7,537 nt of DNA from an uncultured Desulfohalobiaceae bacterium (GTDB taxonomy: Bacteria > Desulfobacterota > Desulfovibrionia > Desulfovibrionales > Desulfonatronovibrionaceae): the NCBI GenBank assembly GCA_913055195.1, contig CAJXJU010000053.1, forward strand, positions 1 through 7,537, in the 5' to 3' direction. Made by a program: the position numbers and the translations under genes. A model generated the notes under the pieces. It made no database searches. It saw nothing but the letters and a program-made list of their open reading frames with translations, and was not told the DNA's origin. Each line of letters starts with the position of its first letter. The stretch's first letter is position 1. Shown piece by piece: positions 1 through 6,855 of this stretch.

Positions 1-80
1 TTTGTCCAGCATGGAAGAAAACGTGCTTTCCGCAACTCCGAAAGTTGAGTTTTCTCAGTTGACGAGAAGGCTCCCCTCAT
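1..80 (-). CDS. Start of an unidentified protein gene downstream of the ABC-F gene (partial)
   Basis: An open frame begins with ATG (complement of 78-80) and stays open for 26 codons to the window edge. Its protein begins MRGAFSSTEKTQLSELRKAR and continues FLPCWT. The start is preceded by a perfect AAGGAGG at 85-91 with four bases between, the strongest ribosome binding site on this strand. The start lies inside the last codons of the ABC-F gene in another frame, an overlap of 26 bases, which suggests translational coupling and membership of the same operon. The visible piece is too short to assign to a family, and I do not recognise it. A chance reading frame cannot be excluded, but a perfect Shine-Dalgarno plus ATG exactly at an upstream gene's end is a typical operon junction. 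Confidence 0.6.
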   Translation of the reverse strand, partial: MRGAFSSTEKTQLSELRKARFLPCWT

Positions 81-2034
81 TCAACCTCCTTTTTTCTTCT
101 TCAAGACGACCTATTTCCTGTTCCAGAGCCTCCAGCCTGGCCATTAACTCTTCACCTTGATCCTGAAGTTTCGCATACTCTATATTCAACGCTTTTGCCT
201 GTTCAGCATTGCTATAGGTTATGGGATCAGCCAGCTTGTTTTCCAGCTCTTCCTGCTGACGTAAATTTTCTTCCAGAAGCTTTTCTAACTGAACATACTC
301 CTCTTTTAATGGTTTCAACCTGCGATAGAGCTCATTTCTTTTTTCGGCCTGAATCTTTTTTAATTTTCTGGTTATTTCTCTCTTGTTTAAACCTTTCTGC
401 TGGTCTCCAGAGTCAACCGAAGCATCATTTCCTGTCAGTTTTTGTAAATAAACATCAAAATCATCTACGCTTTCCTCAATTTGACCATTTTTTAAAATCC
501 AGGTCTCCTCAGCAACCTTTTTCAGCAAATAGCGATCATGAGCAACCATTATAATAGTCTCTGGGAACCTGATTAAAGCCTGAATTAAACCTTCCCGGCT
601 TTCCATATCAAGATGGTTGGTTGGTTCGTCCAGAACCAGAAAGTTTGCCCGCTTTAAAAACAAACTGGCCAGTACCAGCCTCGCCTTTTCTCCCCCACTT
701 AAACCTTTTACCTTTTGCTCCCAGAAATCCTGGCCCAATAAAAACAAGCCAAGAACTGTTCGCAGTTCTTCTTCTGTAGTTGCAGGATGGCTGAGCCTTC
801 TTATTTCTTGCAAAACTGTATTTTGCAAATTCAAAATCTCAGTTTGGTGCTGACTATAATACCCTACAACAATATTGGAACCCAGCTTTATATATCCTGA
901 ACAAGGATTTAACTCGCGCACAATAAGACGTAAAAGGGTTGATTTTCCCTCCCCATTTGGGCCAATGACAGCAATTTTTTGCCCTCGCAATATGTTAAAA
1001 TTTAGACTAGATAAGATGCGTTTCTTTTGTTCAGGATAAGAAAATTCTACATCTACTGCACTAAGAACAATTTTATTGGCCTTTTTAGGTTCTGGCCAGG
1101 AAAAAGAAAGTGACTTTGCTCTCTTCTCCAGAGTCAGTTCATCAAGTTTGTTTTGTAATTTTTCAATCTGCAAAAGTCTTGCCTGTGCCTGCCTGGCTTT
1201 AGATGCCTTGTAGCGAAACTTTTGCACAAAAGAATAAATATGCTCTATTTCTTTTTGTATTTTTTCTGCTTGCTTCTGGGCTTGCATCTGATTTTGATTA
1301 TGCCAGGTCAAAAATTGCGAAAAATTACCAGGCCGCAAAATTGGTCTGGACAAACCAAGTATCAAGACATGAGTACTTACTTTGTCCAGAAAATAGCGAT
1401 CATGGGCCACAAAAACCAGAATGCCCTTGAAATTTAAAAGATAGTCTTCCAGCCAGAGCACTGCATCCAGATCAAGATGGTTGGTTGGCTCATCCAGAAA
1501 AAGCACATCAGCCCCCCCTGTCAACACACGGGCCAGCTTGGCCCTTTCTCTCCATCCTCCGCTGAAAATCTTTAGAGGGCGACTTAAGGAATTTTTATCA
1601 AAGCCCAGGCCCATGAGTATCTTTTCAGCCTGATATTCAGGATTATATCCAAATTTATGTTCCAGCTCCTGTTGTGCCTTACTTAACTGAAAAAGCTTTT
1701 GTCTATCATCTTCAAGAACTGCCTTTTTCCACTTACGCCAGAAGTCATTCCAGTCCGGCACGGCCTCCAGAACATAGGTCAAAAGATCCTTTTCAAGGTC
1801 ATCCTGCCCCAGTTCCTGAGTCATAAAACCCAGCCTGGCCCCTCTGGGCCAGATCACCTGACCGCTATCAGGCTCTACTTCACGCGCCAGAATTTTGAGT
1901 AAAGTACTTTTACCGCATCCATTGGGACCAACCAGCCCCAGGCGCATGCCAGAACAAACTTCTAAATTTAAATCTTTAAATAAATCCCGGCCATTATAAG
2001 TTTTATGGATTTTTTGCGCACAAATCTTTAACAT
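55..2034 (-). CDS. ABC-F family ATPase (Uup/YheS-like), ribosome-associated type
   Basis: This 659-residue cytoplasmic protein has two fused ABC ATPase domains and no membrane segment, the layout of ABC-F proteins, which act on ribosomes rather than in transport. Domain 1 has Walker A GPNGCGKS at residues 36-43, signature SGGWR at 158-162 and Walker B with LDEPTN, its Asp at 181. Domain 2 has Walker A GPNGEGKS at 358-365, signature SGGEK at 446-450 and LDEPTN with Asp 469. Between them, at about 240-310, is a charged helical linker with an FRYKASKARQAQAR motif, the position of the P-site-tRNA-interacting element in this family. Residues from about 560 are Lys/Glu-rich and predict a coiled coil, as in Uup and YheS; the length fits those subfamilies better than the shorter EttA. 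Both catalytic Glu residues follow the Walker B Asp. The ATG overlaps the end of the upstream glycosyltransferase gene by seven bases (ATGTTAA), with AAGGA just before it. The family is certain; the subfamily and any antibiotic-protection role are not. Confidence 0.93.
   Translation of the reverse strand: MLKICAQKIHKTYNGRDLFKDLNLEVCSGMRLGLVGPNGCGKSTLLKILAREVEPDSGQVIWPRGARLGFMTQELGQDDLEKDLLTYVLEAVPDWNDFWRKWKKAVLEDDRQKLFQLSKAQQELEHKFGYNPEYQAEKILMGLGFDKNSLSRPLKIFSGGWRERAKLARVLTGGADVLFLDEPTNHLDLDAVLWLEDYLLNFKGILVFVAHDRYFLDKVSTHVLILGLSRPILRPGNFSQFLTWHNQNQMQAQKQAEKIQKEIEHIYSFVQKFRYKASKARQAQARLLQIEKLQNKLDELTLEKRAKSLSFSWPEPKKANKIVLSAVDVEFSYPEQKKRILSSLNFNILRGQKIAVIGPNGEGKSTLLRLIVRELNPCSGYIKLGSNIVVGYYSQHQTEILNLQNTVLQEIRRLSHPATTEEELRTVLGLFLLGQDFWEQKVKGLSGGEKARLVLASLFLKRANFLVLDEPTNHLDMESREGLIQALIRFPETIIMVAHDRYLLKKVAEETWILKNGQIEESVDDFDVYLQKLTGNDASVDSGDQQKGLNKREITRKLKKIQAEKRNELYRRLKPLKEEYVQLEKLLEENLRQQEELENKLADPITYSNAEQAKALNIEYAKLQDQGEELMARLEALEQEIGRLEEEKRRLNEGSLLVN
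85..91 (-). promoter_or_regulatory. Ribosome binding site for the downstream partial gene
   Basis: The minus strand reads AAGGAGG, a full match to the anti-Shine-Dalgarno core, four bases before an ATG at 80-78. It lies within the coding sequence of the ABC-F gene, in its Lys-Arg-Arg-Leu codons. It is the main evidence that a new gene starts here. Confidence 0.6.
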
Positions 2035-3074
2035 TCACCATCCTTATAGCGCATACCTACTTCCAGATACTTTTGTCTCAAATCAAAAGGAAGGTTTAAT
2101 TGTTCATCTACTGACAAAAAATAAAAAGTCTTGGCTAATTCTTCAGCTATAAGTTTTTTATTCTCCAGCCGCCACTGATATACTTTTTGTGGCAAAAGTT
2201 CTTTTGCCTTATTTAAAATAGTCTTTACTCTTGCTCCAATGCTATGTTCCATCTGTACCTTTCTCTTGCCTGCCAGGGCAATTTCCTTCAATTTACTACT
2301 TGCCAATGCCTTTTTTGCCTCCGCAACAGCGCTTGCCACATTCCCTCGCTCATAAACCAGGATCTCTTCTCCAGGAACAAACAGATCACTAAGTCCATTT
2401 TCTACATTTTCAGTCAAAACCGCTGCTCCACAGGCAGCAGCCTCAAAGATTCTGAAATTAAGCTCCCCTGCTGCACTTTGATTGAGAACAATCTTGCTCC
2501 GGGCATAAATAGGCTGATAAGCCCCCTGTTTAATAATTAGGGGAAGTTTTTTGCGGCAGGCCAGCAAAAATTCGCGCCTGCCCTGATTATAAACGCCATC
2601 AAGAGTGCCCACGAAACTAACAGGAATATCCCGCGATAGCCCTTCATCAAAAGCCACACGAGGATCAAAAAAAAGTGGAAACCACAAGACCTCTCTGGGC
2701 GAGTCAGAGCGCTTAAAAATGGGCAGATAATCTTTTTGAGCCACCAGGAATAAATCAAAACAGACTGAAAACGGTACCTGCCAGGGATTACAATATTGAT
2801 CAATGGAGAAACCTATGCTCAAACAGGGCAACTTTTCAAAACCAACCACTCCTGGAGGGCGACACAAATCATTCCAGAGAACAACATCCGGCACAAACCC
2901 CTTGCTATTTAAAAAATCTATCAGATCTCTGGGTCCCAGAAGATTTTCCAGCTTCAGGTCACAATTTTCACTATAACCTATAGTTAAAACCTTATGCCCG
3001 GCTTTTTTTAAAGCAGAGACAAAATATTCTCCTTCCAGGTTTAAAATACGCATGATTTTTTCACACCCCGTCAT
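2028..3074 (-). CDS. CgeB-like glycosyltransferase (glycosyl transferase group 1 domain)
   Basis: The product is a 348-residue soluble protein resembling CgeB-type proteins, which end in a glycosyl-transferase group 1 domain (GT-B fold). The N-terminal half begins as a Rossmann-like strand (MRILNL) with an Asp-containing IDQYCNPWQ stretch. The middle has SFVGTLDGVYNQGRREFL, typical of this group. The donor-binding region, NFRIFEAAACGAAVLTEN (Asn 206, Glu 211 from the first Met), matches the conserved 'N-x-R-x-x-E-x-x-x-C/A-G' pattern for nucleotide-sugar binding. A helical tail follows. Donor and acceptor cannot be read from sequence; protein or surface-polysaccharide glycosylation is inferred from the family only. 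Two starts are possible: ATG at 3074, with AGGCGGA about ten bases upstream, or ATG at 3053, giving MRILNL directly at the first strand but with only a weak GGGGTG upstream. The longer is listed; the shorter is nearly as likely. It is the first gene of the minus-strand operon. Confidence 0.8.
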   Translation of the reverse strand: MTGCEKIMRILNLEGEYFVSALKKAGHKVLTIGYSENCDLKLENLLGPRDLIDFLNSKGFVPDVVLWNDLCRPPGVVGFEKLPCLSIGFSIDQYCNPWQVPFSVCFDLFLVAQKDYLPIFKRSDSPREVLWFPLFFDPRVAFDEGLSRDIPVSFVGTLDGVYNQGRREFLLACRKKLPLIIKQGAYQPIYARSKIVLNQSAAGELNFRIFEAAACGAAVLTENVENGLSDLFVPGEEILVYERGNVASAVAEAKKALASSKLKEIALAGKRKVQMEHSIGARVKTILNKAKELLPQKVYQWRLENKKLIAEELAKTFYFLSVDEQLNLPFDLRQKYLEVGMRYKDGEC

Positions 3075-3169
3075 GTCTTTTGAATCCGCCTAAATCAACC
3101 ATTGCCCTTTTCAATAAGAAGTTATATGTTGATCGAAGTTTGTTTTGATAAATGCTCAAGGAGGAAATC
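3075..3169. promoter_or_regulatory. Divergent promoter region between the glycosyltransferase and gcv operons
   Basis: This 95-base gap lies between two divergent genes and must hold promoters for both unless transcription enters from outside. On the minus strand there is a good -10 candidate TATAAC (complement of 3121-3126), about 47 bases from the glycosyltransferase ATG, but no clear -35 at 16-18 bases. On the plus strand the best pair I see is TTGCCC (3102-3107) and TATGTT (3125-3130) at 17-base spacing, four of six matches each, which is weak. The gap is too short for a tandem glycine riboswitch and I see no stem-loop of that kind. The region assignment is reasonable; the exact boxes are guesses. 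Confidence 0.4.
3158..3164 (+). promoter_or_regulatory. Ribosome binding site that fixes the gcvH start
   Basis: AAGGAGG stands five bases before the ATG at 3170. It would lie inside the coding sequence if the in-frame ATG at 3152 were used. The 3170 start gives the normal GcvH N-terminus (MIPKELSYTKTHEW), so the six extra codons are rejected. Confidence 0.85.
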
Positions 3170-3544
3170 ATGATCCCCAAAGAACTATCTTATACCAAAA
3201 CTCATGAGTGGGCTAAAGTTGAAGGAGATGTAGCAATAGTTGGCATTACTCATTTTGCCCAGGAGCAGCTCGGTGACATCACCTTTATTGAACTGCCTCA
3301 GATTGGTCAAAAATTCAATAGAGGCGATGAAATGGGTAGCATTGAATCAGTCAAAGCAGCCAGTGAAATTTACTCCCCTGTCTCAGGCGAAGTAATAGCT
3401 GTCAATGAAGAATTGGAAAATGCTCCGGAAAAAATCAATCAAGACCCCTATGGACAGGGATGGATAGCCAGGTTTAAGTTGACCTCTCCTGCTGAAGGTC
3501 TGCTAAACAGTGATGAGTATGCCAGAATAGTTGAGGAGCATTAA
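3170..3544 (+). CDS. gcvH: Glycine cleavage system H protein
   Basis: GcvH is the small lipoyl-carrier protein that shuttles the aminomethyl group and reducing equivalents among the P, T and L proteins of the cytoplasmic glycine cleavage complex. The product is 124 residues, normal for the family. It shows the N-terminal YTKTHEW motif (8-14), the GITHFAQEQLGDITFIELP strand-turn region (25-43) and the lipoylation site ESVKAASE with lipoyl-accepting Lys 62, followed by IYSPVSGEV. The C-terminal part retains the NQDPYGQGWIARF element. The start at ATG 3170 is chosen from the perfect AAGGAGG at 3158-3164. It is the first gene of the plus-strand operon and is followed after three bases by gcvPA. 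Nothing unusual is seen in it. Confidence 0.97.
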   Translation: MIPKELSYTKTHEWAKVEGDVAIVGITHFAQEQLGDITFIELPQIGQKFNRGDEMGSIESVKAASEIYSPVSGEVIAVNEELENAPEKINQDPYGQGWIARFKLTSPAEGLLNSDEYARIVEEH

Positions 3545-3547
3545 TCA

Positions 3548-4882
3548 ATGCCATACATACCGCACACACACGGGCAACAACAGGAAATGCTGAGCACCAT
3601 TGGCGTGGCCAGCATAGATGACCTTTTTACAGATATTGCTCCTGAACTTCGGCCCAAAAGCTTTGATCTGCCAGAAGGCAGAAGCGAAATGCAGGTAAGA
3701 AGTCATCTGGAAAAGCTGGCCGCCAAAAACAATACAAACTTAACCACCTTCTTAGGGGCTGGTTTTTATGATCACTATATTCCTTCGGCCATAAAGGCCA
3801 TTCTGTCCCGTTCTGAATTTTATACTGCCTATACCCCGTATCAGCCTGAAGCCTCCCAGGGTACTTTACAGGCAATATTTGAATATCAAACAGCCATGTG
3901 CCGGCTCATGGATATGGATTATGCCAATGCCTCTTTATATGACGGGGGGACAGCCATTTACGAGGCTATTATGATGGCTGTACGGGCCACAAAAAGAAAA
4001 AAAATCATTGTCTCGGAATGCTTAAGTCCCATCTACCGGTGTATGCTTGACTGCTATACAACCAATCTCCACCTTGATTTAGTTACTGTTCCACATAAAC
4101 AGGGCCTGACAGATATCCAGGCACTTATGGATCAGATTGACGAACACACAGCCGCAGTCGTGGTCCAGAATCCTAATTTTTTTGGCTGTATCAATGATTT
4201 CACTTCTCTATTTGCTAAAGCCAGAGAAAATGGAGCTTTAAGTATCATCTCTGTCTATGCCCTTATGCAATCAGTTTTAAAAACACCAGGACAAATGGGC
4301 GCAGACATAGCTGTTGCTGAAGGCCAGAGCCTGGGCCTGCCTCTTAGTTTTGGCGGCCCTTACCTGGGCATTATGACCTGTAAAGGGAAGTTAATCCGAC
4401 AGATGCCAGGCAGGATTGTAGGCAAAACAGTGGATAAAGATGGCAGAGAAGGATATGTCCTTACTTTACAGGCCAGAGAACAACATATCCGCAGACAAAA
4501 GGCTACTTCCAATATCTGTTCAAACCAATCTCTATGCGCGCTGCAATCCCTGGTCTATGTTTCTCTACTCGGCCCTGAAGGTCTGAAAAGAACTGCCCAC
4601 GCCTGCATAGAGTTAGCCCATTATGCCGCGCAAAAATTAACCTCCATTAATGGCATAACCATTTTAAATGATCAGCCCTTTGCCAATGAATTCACTATAC
4701 GTTTGCCTGTAAGCGCATATGCCATTATCGACAAACTGGTACCTCAGGGCTATGTGCCGGGATTCCCTTTAGGCCGTTATTATCAGGGAATGGAGAACTG
4801 TTTGCTCATCGCGTGTACAGAAAAGAGAACCAAACAGGACATTGGTATATTAGTGGAACTTATGCGAGGAGCACTTGAATAA
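3548..4882 (+). CDS. gcvPA: Glycine dehydrogenase (decarboxylating) subunit 1
   Basis: This is the alpha half of the split P-protein, which with GcvPB forms the heterotetrameric enzyme that decarboxylates glycine and passes the aminomethyl group to lipoyl-GcvH. The product is 444 residues, the usual length for the subunit. It has the typical MPYIPHT start, YTPYQPEASQGTLQ near residue 100, YDGGTA (131-136), the SFGGPYLG loop (267-274) and QAREQHIRR followed by KATSNICSNQ (308-327). The fold is that of fold-type I PLP enzymes, but the PLP-binding Lys is supplied by GcvPB. The ribosome binding site GAGGAG (3533-3538) lies in the last codons of gcvH, nine bases before the ATG, so the two genes are tightly linked. 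Normally gcvPB would follow directly; here an AT-rich toxin-antitoxin segment of about 0.5 kb intervenes. The C-terminus appears complete. Confidence 0.96.
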   Translation: MPYIPHTHGQQQEMLSTIGVASIDDLFTDIAPELRPKSFDLPEGRSEMQVRSHLEKLAAKNNTNLTTFLGAGFYDHYIPSAIKAILSRSEFYTAYTPYQPEASQGTLQAIFEYQTAMCRLMDMDYANASLYDGGTAIYEAIMMAVRATKRKKIIVSECLSPIYRCMLDCYTTNLHLDLVTVPHKQGLTDIQALMDQIDEHTAAVVVQNPNFFGCINDFTSLFAKARENGALSIISVYALMQSVLKTPGQMGADIAVAEGQSLGLPLSFGGPYLGIMTCKGKLIRQMPGRIVGKTVDKDGREGYVLTLQAREQHIRRQKATSNICSNQSLCALQSLVYVSLLGPEGLKRTAHACIELAHYAAQKLTSINGITILNDQPFANEFTIRLPVSAYAIIDKLVPQGYVPGFPLGRYYQGMENCLLIACTEKRTKQDIGILVELMRGALE

Positions 4883-4898
4883 GTATGGGAGTAAAATT

Positions 4899-5108
4899 AT
4901 GTTAGGAATCAAAAAACAAATTATATTTAATGAACAACAAATTCCTGTTGCTGTACAAATACCATTTGAACAGTATCAATTAATAGAAGAGATACTTGAA
5001 GATTATGGTTTAGCACAATTGATGGATGAAGTAGAACAAGATGAAACCTTAACATTTCATGAAGCTAAGGCATACTATCAAAATTTGAAAAAAAAAGTTG
5101 GCAAGTAG
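4899..5108 (+). CDS. Putative type II antitoxin (RelB/YefM-like)
   Basis: The product is an acidic 69-residue protein. Its N-terminal half (KKQIIFNEQQIPVAVQIPFE, then a helix EQYQLIEEILEDYG) resembles the strand-plus-helix start of antitoxins in the RelB/Phd-YefM group, where 'PVAVQIPxEEY' patterns are common. The C-terminal half contains the TFHEAKAYYQNLKKK helix that in such proteins wraps the toxin. The ATG at 4899 is preceded by GGGAG (4887-4891) at seven bases spacing; an in-frame TTG at 4875 inside the gcvPA end is less likely. It begins 16 bases after the gcvPA stop, so it is probably co-transcribed with gcv. Its 3' end overlaps the following toxin frame through a nine-A run. A role as neutraliser and autorepressor is inferred from the family and the adjacent RelE/ParE-like frame; the exact antitoxin class is uncertain. 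Confidence 0.75.
   Translation: MLGIKKQIIFNEQQIPVAVQIPFEQYQLIEEILEDYGLAQLMDEVEQDETLTFHEAKAYYQNLKKKVGK
5088..5096 (+). other. Nine-A run joining antitoxin and toxin frames (possible slippage site)
   Basis: Nine consecutive A bases form three Lys codons in the antitoxin frame. The toxin frame is exactly -1 relative to it. A -1 slip here, or an mRNA with one additional A, replaces the antitoxin's last codons with Ser-Trp-Gln-Val-Glu-Tyr and enters the toxin. I see no convincing downstream stem-loop, and the nearest Shine-Dalgarno-like AAGG (5067-5070) is farther upstream than usual for a stimulator. It may equally be an assembly length error or the scar of a deletion. Confidence 0.4.
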
Positions 5109-5368
5109 AATACACAAAAAGGTTTTTAAAAGAATTATCCAAACTACCATCGACAATTCAAAGACAATTTGAACAAATTGTTTTTGTTGAATTACTAAAA
5201 TATGATCCATTTCAGTTAAGCTACATTAAAAAATTAGTTGGATACCATGATAAATATAAAATTCGTAAAGGAGATTACCGACTTGGTTTGACAATAAAAA
5301 AGAAAGAAAAAAAGATAATTTGTCAACGTATAGCACATCGTAAGATTATATATAAAATATTTCCTTAA
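5096..5368 (+). CDS. RelE/ParE-family toxin frame without a standard start codon
   Basis: From about 5096 the frame encodes 90 residues: SWQVEYTKRFLKELSKLP at the N-terminus, then LVGYHDKYKIRKGDYRLG, and IICQRIAHRKIIYKIFP at the end before TAA. The K-I-R-x-G-D-Y-R strand and the terminal R-x-A-H-R-x-x-I-Y element are hallmarks of the RelE/ParE fold. RelE members cut mRNA on the ribosome, while ParE members target gyrase; I cannot say which applies here. The frame opens after a TAA at 5066-5068 and contains no ATG, GTG or TTG until a TTG deep in the protein; only ATA (5072) could serve, without a useful ribosome binding site. The start given marks where homologous proteins would begin, not a real initiation codon. 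Options are -1 frameshifting from the antitoxin through the A-run, giving a 156-residue fusion, a silenced pseudogene, or a sequence error. Base composition is strongly AT-rich. Confidence 0.65.
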   Translation, partial: SWQVEYTKRFLKELSKLPSTIQRQFEQIVFVELLKYDPFQLSYIKKLVGYHDKYKIRKGDYRLGLTIKKKEKKIICQRIAHRKIIYKIFP

Positions 5369-5395
5369 CAACTAACGCTATAAACAGGAAAAACA

Positions 5396-6853
5396 ATGAA
5401 AACAATCTTTGCTAAATCAGTTCCTGGCCGCAAAGGTGTTTGGCCTGAAGAACCTGAAGGACAAATCACCGATTTTATCCCTGAAAATTTATTGCGTGAA
5501 AACTTACCTGCGCTTCCTGAACAATCAGAACTGGACGTGGTGCGCCACTTTACCCTCCTGTCCAGACGCAATTTTGGCGTAGATAGCAATTTCTATCCTT
5601 TAGGCTCATGCACCATGAAATACAATCCCAAATTCATGGAGGACATAGCGAATTTGTCCGGTTTTACAGATCTTCATCCTCTGGTACCGCAACTGCGCGG
5701 GGCCGGACATTATACTCAGGGAGCGCTGGAAGTTCTCTATGAAACAGAGAAACTCTTATGTGAAATAACAGGCATGGACGCGTTTACTCTCCAGCCTCTT
5801 GCTGGAGCGCACGGCGAACTAACCGGCGTTATGCTCATGGCAGCCTATCACAACTATAAAGGAAACAAAAAAACTAAAATCATTGTTCCTGATTCAGCCC
5901 ACGGCACCAATCCTGCCTCGGCTGCCATTGCAGGCTATGAGGTCGTAAGCATTGAATCCAGAGATGGCATTATTGACCCACAAGCACTAAAGGATGCTTT
6001 AGACGATGAAGTAGCTGGTCTTATGATGACCTGTCCCAATACATTAGGGCTTTTTGAGCGTCACCTGAGAGAGATCGTTGAGCTGGTGCATTCTGTGGAT
6101 GGACTGCTTTATTATGACGGAGCCAATTTAAACGCCATTTTAGGCAAAATGCGCGTTGGCGATGTGGGTTTTGACGTAGTGCATCTGAATTTACATAAAA
6201 CCTTTGGCACCCCTCATGGGGGAGGCGGTCCTGGCTCTGGTCCGGTGGGAGTAAACAAAAAGCTGGAACCGTTTTTACCCATTTCCAGGGTGGTCAAATT
6301 AGAAGACGGTCAATTTTTTCTGGATTATGATTATCCTTTTTCCATTGGATATATTGCCCCCTTTTATGGTAATTTTGGGGTCATTTTAAAGGCCTATGCC
6401 TATATCTTACGTCTTGGCCGCGAAGGGCTGATCCGGGTTTCAGAAAATGCAGTTCTTGCAGCCAATTATTTGCGCAAAAAATTAGAAGACTATCTACACA
6501 TCCCTTACAATCGTACTTGCGCTCACGCTATGCATGAATTTGTGGCCTCAGCAGTTAAGCAGGCCCAAAAAGGGGTCCGCGCCTTAGACATTGCCAAGGC
6601 CCTGCTGGATAAGGGACATCATGCACCAACCATCTACTTTCCTTTGATTGTTAAAGAATGTTTGATGATCGAACCAACAGAAACTGAGAGTAAGGAAACT
6701 CTGGATCAATTTGTAGATGACCTCATTGAAATATTGAAAATCGCAGAAGAAAATCCCGAAGCGATTCAGGAAGCTCCTGTTAATACTCCGGTCAAAAGGC
6801 TGGATGAAGTAAAAGCTGCCAGAGAGATGATATTAAAAGAGCAGGATATGTAA
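5396..6853 (+). CDS. gcvPB: Glycine dehydrogenase (decarboxylating) subunit 2
   Basis: This is the beta half of the split P-protein, carrying the PLP cofactor. The product is 485 residues, typical for the family. Diagnostic motifs in order: [13 protein letters not shown] (67-79), the [10 protein letters not shown] loop, [10 protein letters not shown] with His 169, [22 protein letters not shown] with Asp 241, and [18 protein letters not shown] with the PLP Schiff-base Lys 268. The C-terminal domain includes [20 protein letters not shown]. The ATG at 5396 has AGGAA (5386-5390) five bases upstream. It lies 27 bases after the end of the toxin frame, so it depends on read-through of the inserted segment unless a promoter exists there; I saw none that was convincing. 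lpd follows two bases after its stop. All key residues are present, so an active enzyme with GcvPA is expected. Confidence 0.97.
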   Translation: MKTIFAKSVPGRKGVWPEEPEGQITDFIPENLLRENLPALPEQSELDVVRHFTLLSRRNFGVDSNFYPLGSCTMKYNPKFMEDIANLSGFTDLHPLVPQLRGAGHYTQGALEVLYETEKLLCEITGMDAFTLQPLAGAHGELTGVMLMAAYHNYKGNKKTKIIVPDSAHGTNPASAAIAGYEVVSIESRDGIIDPQALKDALDDEVAGLMMTCPNTLGLFERHLREIVELVHSVDGLLYYDGANLNAILGKMRVGDVGFDVVHLNLHKTFGTPHGGGGPGSGPVGVNKKLEPFLPISRVVKLEDGQFFLDYDYPFSIGYIAPFYGNFGVILKAYAYILRLGREGLIRVSENAVLAANYLRKKLEDYLHIPYNRTCAHAMHEFVASAVKQAQKGVRALDIAKALLDKGHHAPTIYFPLIVKECLMIEPTETESKETLDQFVDDLIEILKIAEENPEAIQEAPVNTPVKRLDEVKAAREMILKEQDM

Positions 6854-6855
6854 AA

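Larger units (their letters stand above)
4883..5395 (+). other. AT-rich toxin-antitoxin insertion inside the gcv operon
   Basis: The stretch between the gcvPA stop and the gcvPB start contains an antitoxin gene and a toxin frame, both in the operon direction. Six sampled 60-base lines (4921-5100 and 5161-5340) give 98 G/C in 360, or 27%. A sampled line in gcvPA (4321-4380) has 36 of 60 and one in gcvPB (5701-5760) has 28 of 60. The composition break and the interruption of two subunit genes that are usually adjacent point to acquisition. I found no transposase, inverted repeats or flanking direct repeats, and no terminator, so gcvPB and lpd are probably still transcribed through it. Confidence 0.7.

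Noticed and set aside
195..1902. Several plus-strand open frames of 67-119 codons opposite the ABC-F gene
   Set aside because: All are antisense to a gene with complete paired ABC motifs and show no recognisable protein pattern.
2537..2803. Minus-strand 88-codon frame inside the glycosyltransferase gene, hydrophobic in part
   Set aside because: It overlaps the conserved core of the glycosyltransferase in another frame, and the hydrophobicity follows from the host codons.
3152..3169. In-frame ATG at 3152 giving GcvH six extra residues
   Set aside because: The perfect AAGGAGG lies inside this extension and is correctly spaced for ATG 3170, which also gives the usual GcvH N-terminus.
3075..3169. 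Glycine riboswitch upstream of gcvH
   Set aside because: The gap of 95 bases also has to serve a divergent gene, and I could not trace the paired stems of a glycine aptamer.
4875..4898. TTG at 4875 as antitoxin start overlapping gcvPA
   Set aside because: The ATG at 4899 has GGGAG at good spacing, and the eight additional residues do not look like part of the antitoxin fold.
5364..5380. TTAACAACTAACGC after the toxin, loosely like the start of an integron attC site
   Set aside because: Only one side resembles a core site; there is no matching partner or hairpin before gcvPB begins 16 bases later, and the other junction shows nothing similar.
5365..5589. Minus-strand open frame of 74 codons over the gcvPB start
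   Set aside because: It lies antisense to a well-supported gene, has no recognisable motif, and its protein is Ser/Arg-rich as expected of a shadow frame.
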